A stretch of DNA of 64,000 nt from Eucommia ulmoides (taxonomy: Eukaryota; Streptophyta; Magnoliopsida; Garryales; Eucommiaceae), in NCBI GenBank assembly GCA_016647705.1, contig CM028330.1, positions 49,726,897 to 49,790,896 on the forward strand, in the 5' to 3' direction. Under the pieces are notes generated by a model. The model searched no databases. It saw only the letters and a program-made list of their open reading frames with translations, and was not told the DNA's origin. Shown here piece by piece: positions 25,110 to 36,472 of the stretch (within the stretch, counting starts at the first letter, position 1; the number at the start of each line of letters is the position of its first letter). A program made the translations under genes and the position numbers.

Positions 25110-25320
25110 ACGGGTACCACCCGTAGGATTTGCACTCCTGACGGGTCAATTAACCACCCGCATGACTAATCCTCCTAACGGGTCAAAATAATCAACCACC
25201 TGCAAGACTAACACTCTTGACAGGTCATACTATATCACAACATAACCAACCACCTGCAGGATGTGCCCTTCTAACAAGTCAATACCATCCTGTAGGACAT
25301 GCCTTCCTGACGGGATCAAA
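25110..25320. repeat. hairpin-forming minisatellite in LTR L2
   Basis: At least five irregular units of the form accacccgtaggatttgcac then tcctgacgggtca. Each unit has self-complementary shoulders (acccgtagga / tcctgacgggt). Equivalent arrays lie in the LTRs at 18110-18260, 33450-33600, 34990-35110 and 51250-51440. Confidence 0.75.
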
Positions 25321-25894
25321 CTATGGCATAATTAGACAAAAATCACTTTCCATATTTAAAATCTACTCGATCCACATAAGTCATAAAGTCGTCCAATTTT
25401 AATAAATGTTTTTTTTTTTCTTTTTTCTTTTTTTCACAATTTATACAAAAATATAATTTGTAAATTTACATAGAAGACAGTACACTCACCTCGATTTTTG
25501 CACAGCAAAAAAAAAATACCATCGTCAAAACTAATGGGACGCTGGTGCCTGTGAACCTAACAATGATAGGGTTTAAATCAACATTTTATTTAAAATAACC
25601 CTAATATGAAATGCGTGGCCCTAAAATGCACAATTTCCCATTCTCCAATTTTAATTATACAAAATTAGTATATACCCTGTTTTCTCATGTTAATATTAAC
25701 TGTACAAAATTTATTACTGTAACGGCTACAAAAATTACTGTTAATAATTTAATTTGACGAAAATAGTAATCGACTAAATTTTTACCTGTTCTGAATTGTC
25801 TACCTGCCGGGAGGTGGTTGGTTTGTTTTTTGGTTTTTGTTTTTTTTTTTTTTGATTTTTTTTTTTTTTTTTCCTGTTTTGGTTTTAGCCGGCA

Positions 25895-26240
25895 CGACAA
25901 CACACACCCACAAACACTCTCACCGGCGGCGACACACACACCCACACCAGCAGTCGATCGGCGACGCCACACATACACACAATCGTCGACAACACACACA
26001 CACACACACACACACCCCGAGTCACACCGTCAGACCGAACGACACACCCACACAATCGATCGAACAACACACATACATGCACGCCGGATCAACGGATGAA
26101 CACACACACACACACACACACACATTATCGGCGACGAACACACACACACACACACACATTATCGGCGACGAACACACACACACACACATGCGACTGAACA
26201 ACGACGATCACACACGTACACTCATCGAATGACGACGACG
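25895..26240. repeat. (CA)n-rich tract with GGCGACGAA-(CA)n tandem units
   Basis: Several (CA)n runs separated by cgacgacg-type text. Between about 26098 and 26190 a unit ttatcggcgacgaa plus (CA)n is repeated. Long open frames here are low-complexity (His/Thr-rich) and not called as genes. It lies within LTR L2. LTR L3 has the matching (GT)n and GTCGCCGG-rich segment at 32000-32580. Confidence 0.85.
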
Positions 26241-29200
26241 ATCACACACGCACAAGACGAACGAATGACAACGCTTCACCCCCCACGCAATTATCGAGAG
26301 GACCGAACACACACATGCATACACATGCTGCGTCTGAACACAACAACCCACCGACGACGCACCCCACAACGATCACACACACACATATGCCGACCAACTG
26401 ACACATGCATCACCGGACGAACGGAGACCCACCGCTGACCGGCTGAACGAAACCCACTTATCTTTTTTTATGTTTTGTTTTTCTTCTTTTTAAGTTGTCA
26501 TGTAATTTGTGTATACATGTATATATATATAAGGGGAATGGGCTCATTTCATTCTCAATTACGGAAATGATCTAATCCCATTACCCCCAATTATTTATTT
26601 ATTTTATCTAAATTATATAAATTCCCCTTAATTATCTTTAAGTTATTAGTTAAACCCGAAATCTAAAATTAATATTTTTAAAATTTCTAATTAACCCTTA
26701 AAATTTTTGAAATAAATATGATTTGACACAATTTACCCCGTTATTTTCTAAATGTTCTAGAATGCAACTAAAATTATGTGTATACAAAAATTAGGGTCTT
26801 ATAACCCTTCCCTCTTAAAAGAAATTTCGTCCCGAAATTTTAGTTACCTTGACCGAATAACTGTAGATATTTATTTATGATCTCATTTTCTCGCTCCCAC
26901 GTCACTTCTTCCACGGAATTACTATGCCAGAGCACTTTCACCAATGGAATTGTTTTCGTCCGCAACACCTGATCTTTACAGTTTAGAATTTGGACTGACT
27001 CCTCAATGTATGTTAAATCTTCTACCAATTCGATTGGTTGAGAAGTCAACACATGCGAAGGATTTGATACATATTTCCTAAGCATCGACACGTGGAAAAT
27101 GTCGTGTAATTTGGACAATTCTGGTAGTAGGGCAAGTCGATAAGCTGTCGAGCCAACTCGTTCTAAAATCTCATATGGCTCAATAAATCTTAGACTTAAC
27201 TTTCTTTTCTTTTCAAATCTCATTATGCCCTTCCATGGGGATATACACAAAAACACGTGATCACCCACTTCAAATTCTAACTCCCGCCTACGCTTGTCAA
27301 CATAACTCTTTTTCCAACTTTGAGCAATCTTCAATATTTCCTGAATAACTTTCACCTTGTCTGCTGTTATTTGAGCTATATCCGGCATCAATAATTTTAT
27401 TTCTCCCATTTTCGTCCAACTGACTGGGGTCCTACATTTCCTGTAATACAATGCTTCATACGGGGCCATCTCGATTGCCGAATGGTAGCTGTTATTATAG
27501 GCAAATTCCATTAACGTTAAATGATCATCCCAACTAGCAGGAAATTCCAGAACACAACCCCTCAACATATCCTCCAATGTCTGAATCGTACGCTCTGATT
27601 GACCCTCAGTCTGAAGATGAAAAACGGTACTAAATTTCAGCTTGGTACCTAGAGCAGTTTGGAGACTTAGCCAGAACTTCAAAGTAAACCTTGGATCTCT
27701 ATCTGACACTATGGAAACCGGCACACCATATAACCAAACAATCTCGTTAATATACAATTGGGCATACTTATCAAGAGAGTACGTCATCTTTATGGCCAGA
27801 AAATGAGCAGATTTAGTAAGCCTATCAACAATCACCCAGATGGAATTATGTCCTTTTTAGGTACGGGGTAATCCCGAAACGAAATCCATCGTGATATGCT
27901 CCTATTTCCACTCTGGAATAGGTAGAGGTTGCAATAATCCACCTGGATGTTGGTGCTCAATCTTGACTTACTGACAAATGAGACACCTAACAACAAATTC
28001 AATAATTTTCCTTTTCATTCCATTCCACCAATAGTGTTCTCGTAAATCTCGATACATTTTGGTACTGCAGCTATGCGCTTTCTCCAAGATATCCTTCTTC
28101 AAATTGGCATCATCAGGCACATACAGTCTATTCCCAACCATCAAGGCCTCTTCATCTCGAATTTTCTCCAATTGGGTATCTGACTTCTGTGCTTCTAAAA
28201 TGCGGTCGATCAATGTCGGTCTTAAAGTTGAAGTCGCAAGTAACGCTGCCGTCTAACTAACCGCCAACTAAATTTGCAAATATCTCAACTCGATGTATAG
28301 ATTAGTATGAACAACTTGAATATGTGGAACCAAACCTACCGATTTCTGACTTAGCGCATCTGCCACAACATTGGCCTTTCTAGGATGATAGTGGATAGTA
28401 TAATCATAGTCCTTGATCAATTCTATACAACGTCTCTACCTCAGATTTAGTTCCTTCTGAGTAAACAAATATTTCAAACTCTGATGGTTGGTGTATATCT
28501 CACAAGTTTTGCCATACAGGTAATGCCTCCAAATCTTCAAGGCAAACACAATCGCCGCCAACTTTAAATCATGCATCGGGTAATTACGCTCATGATTCTT
28601 TAATTGTTAGGAGACATATGCAATCACGTACCTATGTTGCATCAATACACACTCTAACCTTTGGTGTGAAGCATCACTATAGACCACCAAGCCACCGCCT
28701 TCAGTCGGAAGATAAAGTATTGGCGCAGATATCAGTCTACTCTTCAGTTCTTGAAAACTCTGCTCACATTTGTCAGTTCACTCGAATTTAGATTCCTTGC
28801 TGGTCAATCGGGTCAATGAGGTAGCTATAACAGAAAATTCTCGTACAAACCGACAATAATAACCCGCCAATCCCAAGAAGTTTCAAACTTCGGTCACACT
28901 TTTCGGCCTTTCCCATTGGACAACGGCTTCAACTTTCTTTGGGTCAACTTGAATACTATCCACTGAGATAACATGCCCAAAAAATTCAACTCTATCCAAC
29001 TAAAATTCACATTTACTGAATTTTGCATATAACTACTTCTCTCGCAAAGTCTGCAACACAATCTTGAGATGCTTTGCATACTCTTCTTTATTTTGGGAAT
29101 AGATTAATATATCATCAATGAACATGATAATAAACTAATCTAGGTAGGGTTGGAAGATCCGATTCATCAAATCCATAAAAGCAGAAGGAGCATTCGTCAA

Positions 29201-31413
29201 TCCAAACGGCATAACTAGAAATTCATAATGCCCATACTTCGTACGGAACACCGTTTTTGACACATCACTGTCTTTGACTTTCAGTTGGTGATATCCTGAT
29301 CGAAGATCTATTTTGGAAAATACCCTGGCCTTCTGCAATTGGTCGAACAAATCATCAATCCTAGGTAACGGGTATTTATTATGAACCATCACCTTATTCA
29401 ACTGTCTGTAGTCAATACACATCTTCAGCGTGCCATTCTTTTTCTTTACGAATAACAATGGGGCTCCCCATGGAGAAACATTAGGTCTAATAAACCCGCG
29501 GTCTAACAGATCTTGCAACTGAATTTTTAATTCCTTAAGCTCGGTAGACGCCATACGATAGGGTGGATTTGATATAGGAGCAGTTCTTGGAAGTAACTCA
29601 ATGGTGAATTCTATTTCTCTATCCACTAACAACCCTGACAATTTTTCTGGAAACACATCGGGAAAATCCCTGACCATTGGAATATGGCACTTGAACTTCA
29701 TTCTGTCTGGTGTCAATTACGTGCGTGATGTATCCCTGACATCCCTTCTTAAATAACTTCCTGACCTCTAGAATTGAAATCAAACTGACAGGGGTAATGA
29801 TTCTGTCTCCCGAAAATATAAACTCTAGCTCGCCTGAAACCAGGAAAGTAACTTCATTTTTAAAACAATCCACTATAGCATGATAGCTGGATAGCAAATC
29901 CATATCCAATATCACATCAAAATCGTGAATACTCAGGGGTTATAGATCCACTGAAAATTCTCTATCACTAATATGAAGTAGACTGTCTTTATACACACTA
30001 TCTATCAACCCTGACTCACTTACCAGCGTAGAGATAATAATACTATATGACAAAGAAGTAGGAAATTTGCCTACATGCATCATAAATGTTGCCGAAACAA
30101 ATGAATGAGTAGAACCGGGATTAATAAGTACACGTGTATCTCTATCATATAAAGATATGATACCTGTAACCACATCTGGAGTAGCCTGGGCATCCTGTCG
30201 GATAGTAGCAAATACACGACCTCGAGTTAGAGGTCTACCGGATAATCTTCTACCACGCCCCTGGACACTACTAGGGCCAACACTACCCACACTGCTCACA
30301 GAAGGTGCAGATGTGACAATAAATTTTGAACAATTCGGCGCTATGTGACATGGAACATAACAACGGAAACATACGGGACTCCCCATAGGACAGTCTCTGA
30401 TAAAATGATTTGGTGATCCATATTAGTAGCATACAAATACCCCGGCTCAATTAAACGTCTGGCTCCTCCTTTGCCCTTGCTAGCTGACACTCGATCCGAA
30501 TACATTTTGCTGTCGCCCAGAGTATGACTGCTGTAGACCTCGGCTCTTAACGGATTGGTCAATCGATGGGGTTTGAGCAACTAGCGGTCGAGATACCACT
30601 CCCTGAGAAGTGCCACCTGGATATCTACTAGGTGACTCAAATCTATTCCTTTTGTACTGTTCGCAGCTCTCGGCGGCTTCCTGAACATCCATTTCCACTA
30701 ATTTTTTTGTATCTACTAATTCAGCATAACTCTTAATTTGCCTGTCCGTTAGCCTGGAATGGATTCATAAATGGAGACCTTTTTGGAATCGTCTGCATTT
30801 TGGCTCTTCCATTTTCACTAGATCAGGGACATAGCGGGACAAGGCATTAAATTTTACTTCATACAACTGGATGGTCATCTTCCCCTGCTTTAATAATATA
30901 AATCTTTCCTTCATTTGGGACCGATAGCATTCAGAAAAATATTTCTCATTAAACACCGCAACGAATCGATCCCAAGTGATTTCTTTTCGTGGAACTGTAA
31001 TTAACCTCTTCATCTCCTCCTACCAGTGTTCGGCTTCTTCCTTCAGCTGGAAGGTGGCAAGAGGAACTCGATTATCATCAGAAATCCCCATGGCCTCAAA
31101 TACATGCCCCACGCCGCTCAACCAGTTCTCGGCATCAGCTGGACCCGCAGTTCCTATAAAAACTAGATGATCCAATTCTTTGAATCTTTTCAGAAGTGCC
31201 ACCAGGGAAGTAGCTGTGTCGGTTTGCGCTTTTTGGCATTCCATTATCTTTTCCTGCTACTCTGTCAGCTGCGTTGTAGCCTGCAAAATTCTCTCGACTG
31301 CATCCAAACTTTCCTGTGTCCTGTCTCTCTGTCTCTAGGGTCCCATACTCCTAGAACTCTCATTTTCACGCTCCATAATCACTATCTAAATAAAATTTAA
31401 TAACCAACAGGGC

Positions 31414-31437
31414 CAACTAGATAGAGTCTGGAGGTAG
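31414..31437 (+). mobile_element. short piece of a Tekay-like LTR left of LTR L3
   Basis: ctagatagagtctggaggta matches, in reverse complement, 24717-24740 of LTR L2. Its continuation (tgtcattttggaggtagg) is found at 34183, directly beyond LTR L3. L3 therefore split this older plus-oriented LTR. Confidence 0.65.
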
Positions 31438-32620
31438 TGTGAGACCTCAATCGTAGCGCGTACGTCATTTTAGTTTCATTTTAGAGTAATGGGAAAAAAA
31501 AATGGAGAATTTGAGTCAATTAAAAATTCAAATTTAAAAAAAGTTTAGGGGTTAAATTGAAAATTTAGGAAAAAACATTTTTATCCAAAATTAGCATTTA
31601 ACTTTTTAAATTGAAAATTAAAAGGGGTGAAATTTTAATTTTTAAAACTTTTAAAGAAGTTGATATTGGACTAAAAAAAGAAGAAGAGAATTTTAAGAAT
31701 TAGGGGGGGAGGAAGAGTAATTAAGCAAAAAACTTTATTTTAAAATATATATATATATATACACAAACCCATGCGTGTGCTGTGCGCCATCGAAACCGCC
31801 GGAGGTAGAGAAGAATCGCGAAGTGGGAGACGTGGCATTCGTAGAGCAACTCCTCAGCCACTTGATACATGCATTAGATAGGAAGGAAATGAGGAGCATG
31901 AAAAGAGAGAAATAGACAGAGAGCAGGGTCGGACAGCCGGCGTTCGTCGCCGGCGGTAGGTTAGAGAGAGAAAGCTTGCCGGCGACGAAAACTCAAAACA
32001 GAAAATAGAAATGTAGCGTGGGTAGGTGTTCGGGTTCTTCGTATGAGTGTGTGCCGTCGTTAAATTTCAAAGAGAGAGAGAGAGTCGGTCGCTTCGGTGG
32101 GTGTGGGATCGCCGTTCATCCGGTGGTGCGTAATCATCACCGTCGTTCGGTAAAGTGTGTATACGTGTTTTGTGTGGTTTGTTCAGCGTCTCCAGTGTGT
32201 GATTGTTCGGTCAGTTAGGTGTGTTGGTGTGATCGCCGTCGTCGCCGGAATGGAGAGTAGAGAGAAAGGGTGTCGTCGACCGGTGGACGTTGTCAATTTC
32301 GTGGGTTGTTGCGTCCAGATGGTCGACGTCTGCGTGTGGGTGTTCTTGAGTGTTGACGGTGTGGGTGTGTTCCTCCAGTGGTAGGGGCTGTCGGTCGTGT
32401 GGGTGTGCGTATGGGTGTCGCCGGTGGGCATAGGCCGACAAAAATCATGGGGCTGTGATCGGAGGTGTGGCGTCGCCGGCGTGTGTTTTGTCAGGTATGG
32501 GAGTGTTGCTGCTACGGTGTGTGTGCAAAACGGTGTAGGGTGGCCGACGGACGGTGGCAGGAAGGGTGAGAGAGCTCATCGGTGGAACTGAAGCAGACGC
32601 AGGGAACAGCCGCAAAAAAG

Positions 32621-32665
<45 letters not shown>

Positions 32666-34177
32666 AAGGAGAAATTGCAGAAACCACCCCAGGAAAATCC
32701 AAAACCCATCTCGTGGTCGCCAAACGTTTTAGAAACAGGTGAAACTTCAATCGATTATTAATTCTCGTTAAATTAAATTTTAGTTAGTGTTACAAATCCT
32801 AAAATCATAATAATTTCGTGACGATTAATTAATTTTAAGTACGTGGTACATAAAATTAGTAACGATTCGGTATATAGGGTCTACATTGCATGATTAGGAT
32901 GTTTTAGATAAGATATTAATTTAGACTCTGCTACTATTAGGTTCGCAGGCACTAGTGTCCAGATAGAGTACGGTCAGTGTCAGTTTTGCAAAACGGATTT
33001 CGAGGTGAGTGTACTGTCTTCTTACCAAACTATTTTATATATATAAGATGACATTTGTGATTATCTAAACTGTATGAATCTATAAATGATATGGATCAAG
33101 CAGGATTTGAGTGAGTTGGTAAACTGGATTTTTGGAAGATTTCGATAGTTTTCGAAAAGAAGTTGAGAATGAATTTTTGCTGGATTTGGTGAAATTAGAC
33201 GGTATTTTTAAAATAAAATAGGAAACATCTATTTTTCTAAAATGCCGGGTTTTCTAAAAATAGGGGGTGAAAAAGTGGTTTTAATAGAATCAGATGTTTT
33301 CTTTAAAAGGAAATACGAAATACGATTTTTGGATTTAAAAGTTGGTTTTGAGGAAAAGAGATAGACGTGGTGATTTGACGATATTGAGTAAACAATATTT
33401 ATGGAATTATGATTCGATGATGCTATATTTGATTTTGACGATGCCATGATTGTTCTCCCCGAAAGGGGTGTGGTTTCTCTCCGTAAGAGGTGTGGATTCT
33501 TCTCATGGGATATGGATGTTTCTCCCCGTAAGGGGTGTGGATTATATTTCTCCCCAAAAGGGGTGTGGATATTTCGTAGGAAGGCATTCCTACGGATGTT
33601 ATGGTACTGTTGCAACTCCCGATCATGAGGTTAAAACGATCACTTTGGCTAGAAAGTGTGTGTGTGTTGTGGTGTGTTTGAGATGTGTGTTTGAAGTGTG
33701 TGTTTGAGATGTGGTATTTTACTCATATTGAATGATTTATTATTTATTATGGTGACCGGTATGATTTTTATACTAGATGGAACTTATCTATGTCACTGCT
33801 TATATACTTATGCTTGATTCATATTTAATTATGGTGATCTTTAGAATGTGTTATTATTTTAAAAATATTTTACTAAGAAGGCAGTACACTCGTAGGTACA
33901 ACAGCTAGGAGTCGGTCCCCTACTGGCACTAGGTAGAGCTACGTGATGAAGTTATATAGGCGATTGAGAGAAGCTGTCAAAGGCGAACCTATAAAAGGTT
34001 CATGGGTAAATACTTTTAGTTAATCAATATTTCGGGACAGGTGTGTCCCCCATAGTAGATGTTTGTATAATTCAGTGTGTGTATAGCTTATTTCACTAGT
34101 CTATTTGGGTTTGTGGTGATGTCATGTTGTAGTCACGCCAATCTCGGGATGACGGATGTCCGGGACAGGTTGTGACA
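31438..34177 (+). mobile_element. Tekay-like LTR (copy L3), plus orientation, inserted in another LTR
   Basis: Begins TGTGAGACCTC and ends CAGGTTGTGACA. Flanks GGTAG and AGTAG make a 4-of-5 duplication, and the flanking text joins to a continuous LTR sequence matching 24717-24700. Contains a GT/GTCGCCGG-rich segment (32000-32580), poly-A (about 32617-32655), the arm gtgtactgtcttcttacc (33010), tandem ctccccgtaaggggtgtgga units (33450-33600), the gatcatgaggttaaaacgat block (about 33622) and the inverted arm gaaggcagtacactcgtagg (33878). No internal coding region is attached, so it is probably a solo LTR. Confidence 0.8.
33450..33600. repeat. tandem minisatellite in LTR L3
   Basis: Four units of about 30-40 bp built on ctccccgtaaggggtgtgga, each with a CCCC..GGGG inverted core able to form a hairpin. 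This is the L3 counterpart of the arrays in the other LTRs of the family. Confidence 0.85.
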
Positions 34178-34340
34178 AGTAGTGTCATTTTGGAGGTAGG
34201 TTGGTCGGATGCGAACCGTAGGAGGTTCAACCTTTTTGTGATTTTTGTTGTAAATATTTGGGACCGGGGTGTTCCCAAATTTTTGAAATATGTAAATATA
34301 TATATTTTTGGAAAAAAAAAATTGACAGTGGTACACGTGA

Positions 34341-34345
<5 letters not shown>
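34178..34345 (+). mobile_element. 3' part of the Tekay-like LTR split by L3
   Basis: Reverse complement of about 24530-24720 of LTR L2: gtgtcattttggaggtagg, gcgaaccgtaggaggttcaa, gggaccggggtgttcccaaa and attgacagtggtacacgtga all match. It ends in the (TA)n at about 34341. Confidence 0.8.
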
Positions 34346-34386
<41 letters not shown>

Positions 34387-34410
34387 TTATTTATTTATTT
34401 ATTTATTTAT
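34341..34410. repeat. (TA)n followed by (TTTA)n
   Basis: About 20 TA units followed by about seven TTTA units. Marks the junction between two LTR-derived segments. Confidence 0.9.
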
Positions 34411-34479
34411 CATTATTATGTTTATTTTGATTAAACAGATTATAGAAAAAAAAGAATTAAAAATTAAATTAAATTAATT

Positions 34480-35740
34480 ATCATTATTATCATTGACTAC
34501 TAAACTTATAATTAGTTAATATTATGTTTTTGATAAATTAAATTATTAATTGATAAATTTTGTAATTATAGCTATAATATTTTATTTTGTATTCCTAATA
34601 TTAAATTAAGAAAAGAGTTTGTTTCAATTGAATTATTTCATACAAATTTGAAAAAAAAAAATATTAATAATATTTTTAAGATTGAAAAATAATTCATTTA
34701 TTAGATTTTCATGCATTTCATTTCGCGTTCAATTTATTTAGATAAATTTTTAGTTTAGGTAATATTGCGTGTTAGGTTCTTAGGCGACACCAATTACGTC
34801 AGTATTTCGACAATAGTAAGAAAAACAACGCAATTGCCGAGATGAATGTACTGTCTTCTATGTAATTGCCAAATTATATTTTCGTATTAAATTGTGAAAA
34901 AGAAAAGATTTATTAAAATGGACACTTATATAATGTCATGCAGATTAAGTAAATTTTTAAATGTGGGAAACGATTTTTATTATTATCTAATTATGCCATA
35001 ATGTGGTCCCGACATGAAGGCATGTTCGGTGGGATGTTGTTGGTCCTAATAACAGGGTATGTCTAGTAAGACGTTGTATTGTAACCTAACAGGAGGGTAA
35101 GTTCTACAGATGGTTGTTGTTGTTGTTGTTGATGATAATAATGATTATCATCATGATACGGTAGTTTATACCATATGTTGGCTCCTACCATTAAAGATAT
35201 TGAATGACCCTACCACTGATGACAAACTTAAATTGCACAGTTGTACAGATTACGGTACTGTTATAACTCTCGATCGTGAGGTGAAACAATCCTATGGCTA
35301 GTAGAGAAGTATATGTGGTATTTTATTATATATCAAAGTAATTTGATAAGTTGATTTAAATGCATTTGTTTTATTGTGATGATAGCTGTAGAATTTTATT
35401 TCAGCTTAGTGTGTGGTTATATTTATATTTTGAAAAGTGGATTCTGATAAAAAATACTTAATTCATAAATTATTTTTATATCCATAAAGACAGTACACTG
35501 ATAAAATATTTTATTTCAGGTACTCCAGTTAGAGACGGGTCCAGTACTGGCATTAGATAGAGTGAGGGAGTAATCTGTCAGGGCAATCATTGGTAATCTG
35601 AGGTTTGGACTTTTGTCGTGTTACAGAAAAATTGGATAGGTATATTTGAATTTTAAATTAGTAAATATTAATATTTGTGTCAGCTGACAGTTAGTGATAT
35701 TTATTATTAGTTGGATAATAATTTAAGTGAAAGTCATGCC
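34480..35740 (+). mobile_element. partial Tekay-like LTR (copy L4), plus orientation
   Basis: Matches the reverse complement of LTR L1: ttaggttcttaggcgacacc (34773), atgtactgtcttctatgtaa (34847), hairpin units (34990-35110), tctcgatcgtgaggtgaaac (35267), atggctagtag and the inverted arm agacagtacactgataaaat (35489). 5' end lost; the 3' end fades at about 35740. (GTT)n at about 35114-35130. Confidence 0.75.
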
Positions 35741-35859
35741 AATTATTATTTTTATTATAGTAGCACAACAAAACTGTGGTGGTGGAGTGGTTTGTCTTTT
35801 ACCTCTACTTCTCTGTAAAAATAAAAAGGGAGAAACCGAGTGGTAGCCCTGAAAAATCG

Positions 35860-36450
35860 GATCATTATAACTGAATAATAAAATCTTCAAAATAAATAGT
35901 AGATTTATGAAATATAGTCAAAACCCCTTAAAATAAAATTTTATGACGTTCAAAGACTTAAGATTTGGGTAAACGATCTCGAAAATCGAATTGGTAAAAT
36001 ATATTGAAAAATACCCACTCGGTCGATCGGCCATGTTAGCAGTCAACTAGTTTTTCCTTCAATGACTCATTTTTCAACCGTTGACAACTAGTTGATCGAC
36101 TGAGCAGTTGACCGTTTTAGACTCTGAATCTAGCGTCAACCTTGTCGGTCGTCTGTTATGCCTAAAACTCTAAAATCACATAATCTGAATCTTCCCATCG
36201 ACGATCTCCACGTCGGTCGATCGTTCAGGCCAAAAACCAAAAAACACCTAACTTGATTCTCCTAATCAACCACTTACCTTGCCGGTCGACCGTTCAAGCC
36301 AAAAACCCCATTTTTTCCACTTTTAAAATATTTTCTTAAATAATGCTTTTAGAAGAAAAAACAAATGTCTAGAGACTAGAACTTATCACTTCTAACCATA
36401 AGTCACATAATTCAAATAATTTTATAAGTATTGTGTGTGATTTTAATCGA
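35860..36450 (-). repeat. possible inverted partial R1 repeat
   Basis: Read on the minus strand it shows ggttagaagtgataagtt and several GGTCGACCGGC / CGATCGACCGACG palindromes in the same order as R1 copy 1 (21080-21560). No ends were found. It could also be an unrelated repeat that shares the palindrome. Confidence 0.4.
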
Positions 36451-36472
36451 ATTACATTAAGATCATAAAAAG

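Larger units (their letters stand above)
24441..26803 (-). mobile_element. 3' LTR of the Tekay/del-like element (copy L2)
   Basis: Plus-strand TGTCACACCC...GGGTCTTATA, i.e. an LTR read TATAAGACCC...GGGTGTGACA on the minus strand. It contains, in plus order: the gtgtactgtcttcttaat arm (24795), the tactagccatatgatcgttt block (24995), hairpin units (25110-25320), the inverted partner agaagacagtacactcacct (25470), and a CA-rich, CGACGA-rich segment (25895-26440). Confidence 0.85.
24441..31410 (-). mobile_element. Ty3/Gypsy Tekay/del-like chromovirus: 3' LTR plus gag-pol body, broken
   Basis: Minus-strand element. Right to left: gag (about 30765-31376), CCHC knuckle (CFRCYVPCHIAPNCSK, about 30330-30370), protease region (29720-30130), reverse transcriptase (29135-29716; [36 protein letters not shown]), RNase H (28220-29080), integrase zinc finger (about 27970-28090), integrase core and a chromodomain-like tail (26840-27835; VKVLWHSNSVEEVTWE). 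A purine-rich tract (minus strand AAGAGGGAAGGG) abuts the LTR at 26804. The body is broken in several places. The expected minus-oriented 5' LTR is not present to the right. LTR pieces in the opposite orientation lie there instead, so the right side is rearranged. Confidence 0.9.

Noticed and set aside
25110-25320. Regularly spaced short palindromic repeats resembling a CRISPR array
   Set aside because: Plant nuclear LTR context, irregular unit lengths, imperfect repeats, and the same array in other LTR copies of the family. It is an LTR minisatellite.
25818-26438. Several overlapping open frames of 85-130 codons rich in His/Thr
   Set aside because: They are translations of (CA)n and CGACGA simple repeats inside an LTR and appear in several frames and both strands.
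33229-33707. Open frames with repeated Pro/Tyr/Gly/Glu motifs on both strands
   Set aside because: They follow the tandem units of the LTR minisatellite at 33450-33600.
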